A DNA stretch of 64,000 nucleotides from NCBI RefSeq assembly GCF_046530675.1, contig NZ_CP172558.1:496001-560000 (forward strand), read 5' to 3'. How positions within the stretch are numbered: the stretch's first letter is position 1; every line of letters begins with the position of its first letter. The notes beneath the pieces were generated by a model. That model worked only from the letters and a program-made list of their open reading frames with translations, was not told the DNA's origin and made no database searches. Source of the stretch: Chitinibacter sp046530675 (lineage in GTDB: Bacteria > Pseudomonadota > Gammaproteobacteria > Burkholderiales > Chitinibacteraceae). This document shows, in pieces, positions 12,275 to 21,187 of the stretch. The position numbers were made by a program, and so were the translations under genes.

Positions 12275-13351
12275 ATGAACCAAATCACGCGCTGTCCTAA
12301 TTGCAGCACCTCATTTCGCGTCACCGACGAACAACTCGCAGCACACCAAGGCAAGGTGCGCTGCGGTCGTTGTGCTTTCATTTTTAACGCGCGTGATTTT
12401 TTACAGCAAGCCTCAACAACACCACGCCCAAACAAGCAAACAGAAGCCAGTAATACCGAGCAAGGTATATCTCCAGAAATCAATAAGGCAGAGCAACAAC
12501 AAGCAATACCCCAGGAAAAACCGATAGGCACAGAGCAAAAAGCCACGATAGCCCCAGTCAGCAAACCTCAGGTAGAGCTGGCAGCACCAAATCCCGCGCC
12601 AGAGCCAACAACAGCTCAACAGCAGCTTGTCGAACCGGATCAATCCGAGCTCAAAATATCGCTGGCTCGATTACAGCAAAAGACGCAACGCGAAAAAATC
12701 CGCAAACAGCGCAAAATGCGGCAACACACAGAAATAGCTGCACCAGAAAGCATTGAATTGCCAGAAACGGACGAATCACAGGTTAGCGCACAACAAGCCG
12801 CACTCAAGGACGAAAGCGAATACCGCCCCATCCTCGACGAAAGTGATCCTTTGTTTTTGGCGCCAAAAACCAGTCGTTTCAATTGGCTCTGGTCCTTAGG
12901 CTGTTTTATCGCTTTTGTCGCGCTGGCTCTGCAACTGGTTTACAACCTGCGACTTGAACTCAGCCGCGAGTTCCCGGCTCTGCGCCCCAAATGGATTGCG
13001 CTGTGCACTCATTTGCATTGCGAGATGCCCTTGCCACGTCAAGGCGACATGCTGCGCTCGGAATGGTCGGAGCTGACTTATATTCCGGAGCACCCAACAC
13101 TGATCCAAGTAAAGGCTACGCTACGCAATCTGGCTCCTTACGAGCAGGCGCTCCCCAAACTAGAACTCACGCTCACCGACGAGCACGAGCGAATCGTTGC
13201 CAAGAAAGTCTTTTCCGCCAAGGAATATCTCACCGAGGACGAAGCGCAACTGACCTCGATATTACCCAATAACGAACTGCACGCTTTCTTGCAGCTCGAC
13301 CTTGGCGAACTCAACTCAACCGGCTACTCGCTGTTCTGGTTTTACGACTAA
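12275..13351 (+). CDS. Zinc-ribbon, DUF3426-type membrane protein
   Basis: The N-terminus carries an MJ0042-type zinc ribbon with two CxxC pairs (CPNC at residues 8-11, CGRC at 31-34). A long Gln/Glu/Pro-rich linker of about 150 residues follows, then one transmembrane helix (WLWSLGCFIAFVALALQLVY, around residue 210-230) and a C-terminal domain of the DUF3426 type that should lie in the periplasm. The function of the family is not established. It follows prmA closely and is probably co-transcribed. A 49-bp repeat copy lies inside the linker-coding part (12463-12511), where sequence constraint is low. Confidence 0.8.
   Translation: MNQITRCPNCSTSFRVTDEQLAAHQGKVRCGRCAFIFNARDFLQQASTTPRPNKQTEASNTEQGISPEINKAEQQQAIPQEKPIGTEQKATIAPVSKPQVELAAPNPAPEPTTAQQQLVEPDQSELKISLARLQQKTQREKIRKQRKMRQHTEIAAPESIELPETDESQVSAQQAALKDESEYRPILDESDPLFLAPKTSRFNWLWSLGCFIAFVALALQLVYNLRLELSREFPALRPKWIALCTHLHCEMPLPRQGDMLRSEWSELTYIPEHPTLIQVKATLRNLAPYEQALPKLELTLTDEHERIVAKKVFSAKEYLTEDEAQLTSILPNNELHAFLQLDLGELNSTGYSLFWFYD
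12463..12511. repeat. 49-bp GGGTAT/ATACCC element, copy r
   Basis: Begins AGGTAT (one mismatch) and ends exactly GCAATACCC, at exactly 49 bp, inside the linker of the zinc-ribbon gene. Reversed, it starts GGGTATTGCT like several other copies. Confidence 0.5.
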
Positions 13352-13434
13352 AACCCGCTACACCACTGTTTTCACAACTTGTATTTCCCCTGCCACCAGC
13401 CATACTGGAGAGAGAATTTTTCCGGGGAAAACAC

Positions 13435-13962
13435 ATGTCCACAGTCATGCTTAACGGCGCACCAATCAGTATTGGCGGGCGCTTTCCACATGCGGGCGAT
13501 ACCGCACATAGCTTTATGCTCGTCGACACCAATTTGCAGGATGTGGCGCTATCCAAATTCTGGGGGCAGCGCAAACTGATTGCAGTCGTTCCCAGCCTTG
13601 ACGCAGCCATCGGCCTGACCATTACCCGCCAGCTGGAAAAACTCGCGTACGAGCTGAGCAACACAGTCGTTATGACGGTTTCAGTCGACACCCCCTATGC
13701 CCTGTCCCGCATCGCCGAAGCCGAAAATTTTCGCAAGGTTCAATTGTTTTCCACCTTGCGTGGTCGAGATTTTCACAAAGACTATGGCGTGATGATTACC
13801 GATGTCCCCTTATCCGGGCTCATGACCACGGCCTTGCTGGTACTCGACACCAATGACACCGTACTCTACGCTGAGCTGGTTCCCGAATTGATGAATGAGC
13901 CTCAGTACCAGGAAGCACTGGACATCCTCAATCCGCCAGCAGCAGAGCCCGAAGCAGAATAG
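13435..13962 (+). CDS. Cysteine-free Tpx-like protein (probable pseudoenzyme)
   Basis: The 175-residue product is collinear with the thiol peroxidase encoded 133 bp downstream (same MSTV start, GxxISxxGxFP, PSxD). Tpx needs a peroxidatic Cys near residue 60 and a resolving Cys near 94. Here PSVDTGTC is replaced by PSLDAAIG (Gly at 60), SRFC by SRIA (Ala at 94), and the whole protein has no cysteine. The frame is intact, has a good GGGGA ribosome site and is closed by a strong terminator, so it does not look like a decaying pseudogene. I infer a duplicated Tpx that kept its fold but not its chemistry, perhaps a partner or regulator of the true enzyme. Confidence 0.8.
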   Translation: MSTVMLNGAPISIGGRFPHAGDTAHSFMLVDTNLQDVALSKFWGQRKLIAVVPSLDAAIGLTITRQLEKLAYELSNTVVMTVSVDTPYALSRIAEAENFRKVQLFSTLRGRDFHKDYGVMITDVPLSGLMTTALLVLDTNDTVLYAELVPELMNEPQYQEALDILNPPAAEPEAE

Positions 13963-13984
13963 GCAAAATGATTTGCTGATCACA

Positions 13985-14022
13985 CGCATAAAAAAAGCCG
14001 GTCTCCCGGCTTTTTTTATGCG
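13985..14022. terminator. Rho-independent terminator after the Tpx-like gene
   Basis: A long perfect stem with core AAAAAGCCGG/CCGGCTTTTT and flanking CGCATA/TATGCG closes over a short loop; the T-run on the plus strand ends the upstream transcript. Confidence 0.9.
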
Positions 14023-14095
14023 TTCCAGCCCCCATCTGTTTTGGGCAGCACGTAAAAATCAATAATATTTTCACATCCATTGGAGAACCCATCCC

Positions 14096-14596
14096 ATGTC
14101 TACAGTTACTTTAGGCGGCAACACAATCAGTGTGAACGGTACATTCCCGGCCGTTGGCAGCGCCGCGCCGGCTTTTTCACTCGTCGCCAAAGATCTATCC
14201 GACGTCACGCTGGCGAGCCTGGCTGGCAAGCGCAAAATCCTGAACATTTTCCCTAGCGTTGACACCGGCACTTGCGCCGCTTCGGTTCGCCGTTTTAACG
14301 AACTGGCCGCCAGCCTGGAAAACGCAGTGGTATTGTGCATTTCTGCCGACCTGCCCTTCGCGCAAAGCCGTTTCTGCGGCGCTGAAGGTCTGGAAAATGT
14401 CGTGAACTTGTCGACGATGCGCGGCAATGAGTTTCTGAAAAACTACGGCGTAGAAATCGGCAGCGGACCACTCGTTGGTGTTGCAGCTCGCGCTGTCGTG
14501 GTGCTGGACGCCAATGACAAGGTTCTGCACAGTGAACTGGTCGCAGAAATCAAGGATGAGCCAAACTACGACGCAGCACTGGCCGTACTGGCTTAA
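14096..14596 (+). CDS. tpx: Thiol peroxidase
   Basis: Reduces lipid and hydrogen peroxides using thioredoxin. The 166-residue protein has the peroxidatic Cys in PSVDTGTC (residue 60) and the resolving Cys in SRFCGAEG (residue 94), the normal spacing for atypical two-Cys Tpx. GGAGA lies upstream of the ATG at a suitable distance. It has its own upstream region after the terminator of its inactive paralogue and its own terminator downstream, so the two genes are probably expressed separately. Confidence 0.96.
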   Translation: MSTVTLGGNTISVNGTFPAVGSAAPAFSLVAKDLSDVTLASLAGKRKILNIFPSVDTGTCAASVRRFNELAASLENAVVLCISADLPFAQSRFCGAEGLENVVNLSTMRGNEFLKNYGVEIGSGPLVGVAARAVVVLDANDKVLHSELVAEIKDEPNYDAALAVLA

Positions 14597-14621
14597 ACTT
14601 CCGGATTCAATTGCAATAACC

Positions 14622-14656
14622 AACAAATACCGTCGCTTAGGGCGGTATTTGTTTTT
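14622..14656 (+). terminator. Rho-independent terminator after tpx
   Basis: A perfect 10-bp stem ACAAATACCG/CGGTATTTGT is followed by a T-run. It ends just before the start of the DUF3025 gene. Confidence 0.85.
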
Positions 14657-14658
14657 AT

Positions 14659-15453
14659 ATGATGATAGTCACAATGACTGACTGGCCCACCACGCTGTTT
14701 GAACAACACCCTGCTTTTGCGCCGATTCGAACGCATCTGGCGCAATTTTCCGCTCCGCCCGATTACACAGACTGGCAACAACTCCCCATCGTGGCACACA
14801 GCGCCGGTGGCGCACCGATTCGCTTTGTCCCCAGCGAGCAAATCACCGAATATTATGAACTGGCCATCTATCGTCATGGTCACGTCGCGACGCGGCTGAA
14901 CTGGCATGACACCTTCAATGCCATGATCTGGCATGCATTTCCACGTAGCAAATCCGCACTCAATGCCATGCACCAACGCATTATTAACGCCAACCCTGAC
15001 AGCAAAGTACGCGGCACGGCGCGCGATGCGGCGACCCTTTTTGACGAATGCGGGCTGGTTTTACCCTACTGCGACGAAGGTTTGCTACAGCTATTGATCG
15101 ATCACCGCTGGCACGAATTATTTGTTCAGCATCGTCAGAGCTGGGGTCAGCAAATTTCAGCGCTGTCATTTGGACACGCCAATTTTGAAAACCTGCTCGC
15201 GCCTTTTATTGGATTGACCGGCAAATGCTGGCCGGTCAAGGTCGAAACGACTTTTTTCCAGCTCGATCCGCTGGCGCAATATACCTATCTGGATGAGCAC
15301 CTCAGCACATTGATCAATGCCGACTGGCTACAAAAACCACGTCAATTACCCGCGCTACCCTATCTGGGCATTCCCGGCTGGTTTGCGCTGCAAGACGATG
15401 CTTTTTACGCCAATACCGCCTACTTCCGCCGCAAACACGCGCCACCCACCTAA
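14659..15453 (+). CDS. DUF3025 domain protein
   Basis: The 264-residue product resembles the uncharacterised DUF3025 family of beta- and gammaproteobacteria, with W-rich conserved blocks (LNWHDTFNAMIWHAFPRSK, TLFDECGLV, ALPYLGIPGW). No signal peptide, membrane segment or recognised catalytic motif is visible. Three in-frame ATGs (14659, 14662, 14674) directly follow the tpx terminator and none has a clear ribosome site; the one at 14674 (MTDWPTTLF) may be the true start. Function is unknown. It is convergent with the DUF748 gene, with a 49-bp repeat between them. Confidence 0.75.
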   Translation: MMIVTMTDWPTTLFEQHPAFAPIRTHLAQFSAPPDYTDWQQLPIVAHSAGGAPIRFVPSEQITEYYELAIYRHGHVATRLNWHDTFNAMIWHAFPRSKSALNAMHQRIINANPDSKVRGTARDAATLFDECGLVLPYCDEGLLQLLIDHRWHELFVQHRQSWGQQISALSFGHANFENLLAPFIGLTGKCWPVKVETTFFQLDPLAQYTYLDEHLSTLINADWLQKPRQLPALPYLGIPGWFALQDDAFYANTAYFRRKHAPPT

Positions 15454-15465
15454 AGCACATACCAA

Positions 15466-15514
15466 GGGTATGTTGCTATAGCCATTAATAAAAAATAGCT
15501 ACAGCCATATACCC
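15466..15514. repeat. 49-bp GGGTAT/ATACCC element, copy c (both ends exact)
   Basis: Exact end hexamers at exactly 49 bp, filling the gap between two convergent genes and abutting the stop codon of the DUF748 gene. Inner segments GCTATAG and TAGCTACAGC form a secondary inverted pair. Confidence 0.75.
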
Positions 15515-18500
15515 CTACTGCAGTTTAAACTGAACCCGCGAAACCGTTCCCTTATCGGAGTCTGGCGGTTCAGGATTGATTTGCGGCTGAACGATAAAAA
15601 TCCGCTCCGCAGCCAGCCCAGCCGCTTTCAACGCGGCATCAACCTGTCTGGCACGGAAATTGGCCAGCGCAAGCAAATCCTGATCAGTAACAAGCGTATT
15701 TTTCAGAATCAGCGCCTGCATTTCATCGACCGGCAACTTTTTATTTATCCCCAAAATATTGGTCGGCTTGTCGAACTTGCTTTGCTTGTACACCGCCGCA
15801 ATCAATGCCGGTTTTTCTTCTTCGCTGATTTTGATTTCATCATCCGATTGCACCGATTCGCTGGATTCGCTGATTTTCTCCGCCTTGATCGCCCGCATCT
15901 TCTGGCGCAACAAGCGCTGGCGGATACCGTCACCGTCGTCGCTCAAACTCGCCCAGCCAGCCACTTCCAGTCGCAAGCCGGGTCGGTCATCAAGCACGGC
16001 GGCCAACTGCGTGATCGATTTTTTCGCTTCATCACCCAAGCGCGCCGAGCCGGGCTCGAAGGCAATATAAGACAGGCTGGGGCCATCGGAAAAAGCGCTG
16101 GCCAGCGCATCAAAAGGCGAAGTCACGATTTTTTCCAGCAAATTGCCGATCACCTGCCAGATCACGGCGCCAACTTTAAATTGCGGATCATTTAGCGAGC
16201 CCTCGATCGGCAGATTCAGCTTGATCTGTCCGCGACGGTCGGTCAGCAGCGAGAGCACAAATTTCACGGGTAGCTTGGTCGCCTCCGGACTATCGGTTTT
16301 TTCATCGCTCAGCGTCAATTGATCCAAGAACAACTGATTACTCGCCTTCAACTGGCCATTCTCGATGAAATAGGCCATATCCATCGACATTTTGCCTTTG
16401 CTAATGCCATAACCCGCGTATTTCTCGGCATAGGTCGATGCCGAGGTCAGCTCATACCCTTTGACACCGCCTTTCAGATCGAAAAACGGCGGACTGGACA
16501 GCGGATTGAGTGCGCCCTGGATTTGCACCGGCGCAATATTGTCGACACTGCCTTTCAGATCAAGGCTGGCACGCGTGTCATTTTGACTGGAAATGCCGGC
16601 AATCTGCCCGCCCATGCCCGTCAGATTGGCCGTGTAATTGGGCTTGATCAGCAAATCGCTGTAACGGATATTGCCGCCGCTGAGCACAATCTTGCCAATC
16701 CGGATCGGCACCGGCGCTGGTGACACGGCACTGGCTGTTGCCGGCTTGACGCCCTGCGTGGCCGTCGACTCGCGCGTAACCGACGCTTCCCCGCCTTCAC
16801 CGACCATGATGTCCTGCAGGTTCATCCTGCCGTTGGGCGACAGAATCAGCCGTGAAAAGAAATTATCCAGCTTCACCTCGGCAATATCGACTTTGGGTGG
16901 TACAAAATTGGCTTTCAAACCATTGATCGCCAGTGTTTTCCATTTCAGGAAATCGTCGCCCGTTAACTTGTCCAGCGCGTAAAACTGTCGAACGCCGAAA
17001 TAACCTTGATACGAACCGGAAAATTGCGGGTGAGTTGCCAGCGTCAGTCGCCCTTTCAGATCAACAAAACCGCTGGCCAGCGAAATATTCAGTAGGCGGT
17101 TGAAATACGGCTGGCCATAAGCCGCATCAAGCCCGCGAAAATCAAGCTGCCATTGCCCTGAAAAAGGCTGAAGAACAAAAGGACCGCTCAGTTTCAGACT
17201 GGACTTGCGCCCACTCAGCGCAGACACATCAAGTTGCGCGCTACTGCCGGTCTGGGTATCCAGATTTTGCAGATTGACCGTAATTTGGCGCAGTTCCAGC
17301 GGAGTGGGTTTCTCCAGCGTACGATCCTCCAGCCGGACAGCGTACTGGTCGAGCTGAGCCTCCTTGAGCCGCAGCCGCCACGGCGCCTCAGTCGCCGAAA
17401 CCGCAAGCGGCTTACTGGCCGGGCGTTTACCCGCAGCCTGCTGAGCGGCCACCAGCAAGCTCATCAGATTGATGCGCTGCCCGGGCAAGAGCTGCACATC
17501 AAATTTGGCGTTCTGGCTCTGTAGCCGGGCAATGTCAATCAATTGTGTCGCGCTGTCGAGCTCAAGCCCGTTCACTTCCAGCGTGTCGATGCTGATGGCA
17601 TTTTGCTTTTGTTGCGGTAATTTGACCGCAAGCTGCGCCAAGCTGAGATCAGCCGCCTTAATCTGGAATTGCCCGATCTGAGATTGCCAGCCCAGATCGA
17701 ATTTGCTGCTCAGCAGTGCATCCAGCCGGCCATTGAAATAAGGCGCGTAATATGACGAAAAAGCCCCCAACTGCAAGGCATCAAGCTGAGCCTTGCCGCT
17801 CAGCTGCAAAGGTTGTGCACTCGCTTGCAAATCCAGCTGCAACTGTGCGCCATCGGCCGTTTTTGCATTCAGCCGAAGCGGGAACGTTTTTTTCGCAGTG
17901 GTTGACCAATCCTTGCCGACCAGCGAAAAATCAGTGATTTGCTGCTCGATGGCAGGCGATACCGCCTGATCTCGCCAAGCTATTTTGCCGCCATTCAGCG
18001 CAAATTCGTCCACGGTGATACGCGGCACGGCAGATGTTGGACTGGCGGGTGTGGCGGGAGCCGGGAGCAGCACCTGCCAGTTCAAACGTGCCTGTGCATT
18101 GCGAACCAGCTGAAGATCCAGCCCGTCTAGCGCAATTTTGCCAAAGTGCCAGTCACCGACCAACGGTTTGAGCCCATTCAGCCCAATCGACAATTTGTTA
18201 AAGCGCAAAGCATCTTGCTGCTCCAGCTGCACACGGGTGTCATTGAGCGCCAATTGCCCATTGAGCAACAGGCTCGCTTGCGTTTTTTCCTGCCGGAAAA
18301 CCAGATCTACCTCGGCATCAAGTAATCCACTCCGCAAATCCACTGCATCAGGCATCGGGGTATATTCAGCAAATTTAGTCAGGTCAAGACCTACAAGACT
18401 AAACCTCAGGGAGGTATCAAGACTGTTCTTGAACGGTTTGCTCTGCCCTTTTAATGCAAAAATCTTGCCATTAATCCGACCCGACAAAGCCGGCGCGATA

Positions 18501-19045
18501 TAGTCGTCAATCCTTTGCGGCAGGTTAGACAAAAAAGGCAATGCCAGATTGAACTGATCCAGCGTCTGTTTGACGCCTTTGACTTGGTCATCCAGCACCA
18601 GCTGCCCCTGCGTGATCCGAATATTGTTAAGTGCGAAGCGCAAAGCTTCACTCGATGACGTGGCTGACGACTTAGACGGCAATAAATCGGAGTAATTGAA
18701 GGTTTTATCGTCCAGTCGGACGATATTGATTTTCGGTGCCTGCAGCGTCAGCTCCCGCAGGACAACGCCGCCGCGCACCAGCGACATCAACTCTGCATCC
18801 AGAACCAGCGTTTTAATCGCGACAAATTCGCCATAACGATCACGGATGCTCAGATCATCCAGTGTCAGCTTGAACAGAAACGGGTTGACTGCCAGATGCC
18901 CCAAGCGGACGTCACGCTTCAAGGCTCGGCCGATTTCCTGCTCCAGATAGGGTTTGAGTAAGGGCGGCAAGGCAAAAATGCCGATCACCCCCAGCAACAA
19001 TATGCCGCCCAGCACAGATGCCAAGCGAATCAGGTATTTTTTCAT
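15515..19045 (-). CDS. DUF748/AsmA-like envelope protein with OmpA-like C-terminus
   Basis: The 1176-residue protein starts with a cytoplasmic MKKYLIR stretch and one transmembrane helix, then a long series of beta-rich segments of the AsmA/DUF748 type (repeated LxLxGLxL patterns), which in the wider TamB/YhdP group span the periplasm. Near the C-terminus (about residues 960-1060) LSYIAFEPGSARL followed by LRLEVAGWAS resembles an OmpA-type region, which binds peptidoglycan. I infer an inner-membrane anchored periplasmic protein linking envelope layers or moving lipid. The frame opens at 19129, but the ATG at 19045 gives a proper signal-anchor. It stands alone, divergent from the STAS gene. 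Confidence 0.8.
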   Translation of the reverse strand: MKKYLIRLASVLGGILLLGVIGIFALPPLLKPYLEQEIGRALKRDVRLGHLAVNPFLFKLTLDDLSIRDRYGEFVAIKTLVLDAELMSLVRGGVVLRELTLQAPKINIVRLDDKTFNYSDLLPSKSSATSSSEALRFALNNIRITQGQLVLDDQVKGVKQTLDQFNLALPFLSNLPQRIDDYIAPALSGRINGKIFALKGQSKPFKNSLDTSLRFSLVGLDLTKFAEYTPMPDAVDLRSGLLDAEVDLVFRQEKTQASLLLNGQLALNDTRVQLEQQDALRFNKLSIGLNGLKPLVGDWHFGKIALDGLDLQLVRNAQARLNWQVLLPAPATPASPTSAVPRITVDEFALNGGKIAWRDQAVSPAIEQQITDFSLVGKDWSTTAKKTFPLRLNAKTADGAQLQLDLQASAQPLQLSGKAQLDALQLGAFSSYYAPYFNGRLDALLSSKFDLGWQSQIGQFQIKAADLSLAQLAVKLPQQKQNAISIDTLEVNGLELDSATQLIDIARLQSQNAKFDVQLLPGQRINLMSLLVAAQQAAGKRPASKPLAVSATEAPWRLRLKEAQLDQYAVRLEDRTLEKPTPLELRQITVNLQNLDTQTGSSAQLDVSALSGRKSSLKLSGPFVLQPFSGQWQLDFRGLDAAYGQPYFNRLLNISLASGFVDLKGRLTLATHPQFSGSYQGYFGVRQFYALDKLTGDDFLKWKTLAINGLKANFVPPKVDIAEVKLDNFFSRLILSPNGRMNLQDIMVGEGGEASVTRESTATQGVKPATASAVSPAPVPIRIGKIVLSGGNIRYSDLLIKPNYTANLTGMGGQIAGISSQNDTRASLDLKGSVDNIAPVQIQGALNPLSSPPFFDLKGGVKGYELTSASTYAEKYAGYGISKGKMSMDMAYFIENGQLKASNQLFLDQLTLSDEKTDSPEATKLPVKFVLSLLTDRRGQIKLNLPIEGSLNDPQFKVGAVIWQVIGNLLEKIVTSPFDALASAFSDGPSLSYIAFEPGSARLGDEAKKSITQLAAVLDDRPGLRLEVAGWASLSDDGDGIRQRLLRQKMRAIKAEKISESSESVQSDDEIKISEEEKPALIAAVYKQSKFDKPTNILGINKKLPVDEMQALILKNTLVTDQDLLALANFRARQVDAALKAAGLAAERIFIVQPQINPEPPDSDKGTVSRVQFKLQ

Positions 19046-19266
19046 CGCAATTGATCGATAAGATAAAAGCATATTGAAAGTATTTTTCCGGACTATCGTT
19101 TTATCATTGTAATTGAGGCGGCTCAGCATGCCAGCACAGAACGTAACCCAAGCACCGACAGGCTGCTAGCAAGACAAGTTAACAAGACGGCAGGCTCATA
19201 TACGCAGTAAAATAGGCAGCGACACCCGATAGTGTCTTTTTGTCTCAACGACTCAGGATTACCGCA

Positions 19267-20484
19267 GTGTTTTCGTTCTTCCGCAAAAAAGATTCCGACG
19301 GACAAGACGTCCTGACACAAACGGCGCCAAATACCCAGCTTGGCACTGCAACCCAGCCGCGCCGCGAACAAACTGAACAGACCGAACAAAGTGCTTCGAC
19401 AGACACGCGCGCCGAAACAGCCGCGCCCGACAATCATTATGATCTGTCACAATTATCGATTGAAGTTTCCAGCAGCAGCGACAATCTCAGCCCGGCCGAA
19501 GAACAGGCCGCGATGCTGCACGCCAATGGCCAGACCGGCGAAGCCATTAAAGTATTGCTGCATGACAAACCACACTTTGCCGGCAAACGTCGTCTTGAAT
19601 CCTGGTTGATGTTATTTGAATTGCTGCAGCAGCATCATCAGCGCGACGCATTTGAAGCGCTGGGACTCGATTTCGTCGTTGAATTCGAGAAAACGCCGCC
19701 CACCTGGCAAGAACCATTACACAACAACAAAAACCAGCCAGCCGCCAGCGCCTATTGTGTTTTTACGGGACATCTCGCGCACAATACCATCGACAAGCCA
19801 CTGCAAAATTTTTATCGCCTACTGGAAAAAAATAATCACGTCCGGCTGGATCTGGGCAAAGTCACTGCCATCGACACCATTGCCGCAGCCGAAATTCTGA
19901 CCGCGCTACAACAAAGCCATAAAAAACCCAATAGCTTGCAACTGATTGACAGCCAGCATCTGATCAGCTTGTTGAAAAACCAAATCGAAGTGGGACGACG
20001 TCATCCGGCAGAGGCACCATTCTGGCTCTTGCTGATCGAATTGCATCAAGTTATGGGCTTGCAGGAGGAATTTGAAAACCTCGCGGTCGATTATGCAATC
20101 ACTTACGAAGTCTCCCCGCCGTCATGGGATGTACGACAAGTCCCCAAATCAGCCGAAGTCATTGCCAAGGAAGAAGCTGCCGCCAAAGCCCAAAGAGACG
20201 CCGAAGAGCAAGCCAGCAATAGGCTCAACGGCGCGATCAGTGCCGACAAACCCGAGCAACTGGCGCAACTGGGCAAACTGGTTGAAAAAAGCCTTTCTCC
20301 GACAGTTGACTTGCACTATGTCAGCCGCATTGATTTTGATTCGGCCGGACAAATTCTTAACCTCGCGATGCAATGGTTGCAAGAAGGACGTCAAGTCCGC
20401 TTCATCAACGTCAATCCACTGATTTTCGCCTTGCTACGCGTCATGAGCATCAGCGACATGCTGACGATCGAACCCCGCAAATAA
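19267..20484 (+). CDS. STAS-domain protein
   Basis: The roughly 405-residue product starts FSFFRKK, then has a Thr/Gln/Glu-rich linker and two segments (about residues 165-240 and 330-405) with STAS-like patterns such as VRLDLGKVTAIDTIAAAEIL and VDLHYVSRIDFDSAGQILN. STAS domains act in anti-anti-sigma switches and lipid-transport complexes; the role here is unknown. I choose the GTG at 19267 because AGGA precedes it and the FSFF start is typical of neisserial homologues. It lies 85 bp before hslV and is likely co-transcribed, a pairing known from other betaproteobacteria. Confidence 0.75.
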   Translation: MFSFFRKKDSDGQDVLTQTAPNTQLGTATQPRREQTEQTEQSASTDTRAETAAPDNHYDLSQLSIEVSSSSDNLSPAEEQAAMLHANGQTGEAIKVLLHDKPHFAGKRRLESWLMLFELLQQHHQRDAFEALGLDFVVEFEKTPPTWQEPLHNNKNQPAASAYCVFTGHLAHNTIDKPLQNFYRLLEKNNHVRLDLGKVTAIDTIAAAEILTALQQSHKKPNSLQLIDSQHLISLLKNQIEVGRRHPAEAPFWLLLIELHQVMGLQEEFENLAVDYAITYEVSPPSWDVRQVPKSAEVIAKEEAAAKAQRDAEEQASNRLNGAISADKPEQLAQLGKLVEKSLSPTVDLHYVSRIDFDSAGQILNLAMQWLQEGRQVRFINVNPLIFALLRVMSISDMLTIEPRK

Positions 20485-20569
20485 ACCCAGTCCCAGCCGG
20501 TCAAACAACTTGCATTTGCTCCTGTTCGCCGCCATTTAGTCAAAATTGCATATTTGAATGGAGTCAATC

Positions 20570-21109
20570 ATGGAGCAATTTGACGGCACCACCATCGTTT
20601 CGGTACGTCGTGGCAACCATGTCGCAGTCGGTGGTGATGGTCAGGTCACGCTGGGCAATATTGTTATCAAAGGCACTGCGCGCAAGGTTCGCAAACTCTA
20701 CCGTGATCAGGTTATCGTCGGATTTGCCGGCGGCACCGCCGATGCCTTCACACTGTTTGAGCGTTTTGAAGCCAAGCTGGAAAAACATCAGGGCCACCTG
20801 ACCCGTGCAGCCGTTGAAATGGCCAAAGACTGGCGTACCGACCGGATGTTGCGCCGACTGGAGGCCATGCTGATTGTCGCTGACCCGACAGCAACACTGG
20901 TCATCACCGGCAACGGCGACGTCCTCGAACCCGAAGGCGGCATTGCCGCGATTGGCTCAGGCGGCGCTTATGCTCAGGCCGCAGCGCGCGCACTGCTCGA
21001 AAACACCGATTACCCACCCGAAGTTTGCGTCAAAAAAGCGCTCGAAATCGCGGGTGATCTGTGTATTTACACCAATCAGAACCATGTGATCGAAAGTATG
21101 GGCGAGTAA
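20570..21109 (+). CDS. hslV: ATP-dependent protease proteolytic subunit HslV
   Basis: Threonine protease subunit that forms a double hexamer and needs the HslU ATPase to unfold substrates. The 179-residue product starts MEQFDGTTIVSVRR; cleavage before TT would expose the catalytic Thr, so the propeptide is six residues instead of a single Met. GGDGQVTLGN, the Lys in IVIKGTARKVRKLY, GFAGGTADAFTLFERFE and AIGSGGAYAQAAARAL are all present. GGAG lies at the right distance from the ATG at 20570 (a second ATG at 20558 is less likely). The expected hslU does not follow: a terminator and a convergent chemoreceptor gene do. Confidence 0.95.
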   Translation: MEQFDGTTIVSVRRGNHVAVGGDGQVTLGNIVIKGTARKVRKLYRDQVIVGFAGGTADAFTLFERFEAKLEKHQGHLTRAAVEMAKDWRTDRMLRRLEAMLIVADPTATLVITGNGDVLEPEGGIAAIGSGGAYAQAAARALLENTDYPPEVCVKKALEIAGDLCIYTNQNHVIESMGE

Positions 21110-21123
21110 TCAGGCCTTGCGAC

Positions 21124-21163
21124 AAAAAGCCGGCGATGTCGATTGCACACCGTCGGCTTTTTT
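21124..21163. terminator. Terminator between hslV and the chemoreceptor gene
   Basis: An imperfect long stem (AAAAAGCCGGCGATG against CACCGTCGGCTTTTTT) has A and T tracts on both sides and can serve both convergent genes. Confidence 0.75.
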
Positions 21164-21187
21164 CATTTCCAATGAACAGCGCAACAA

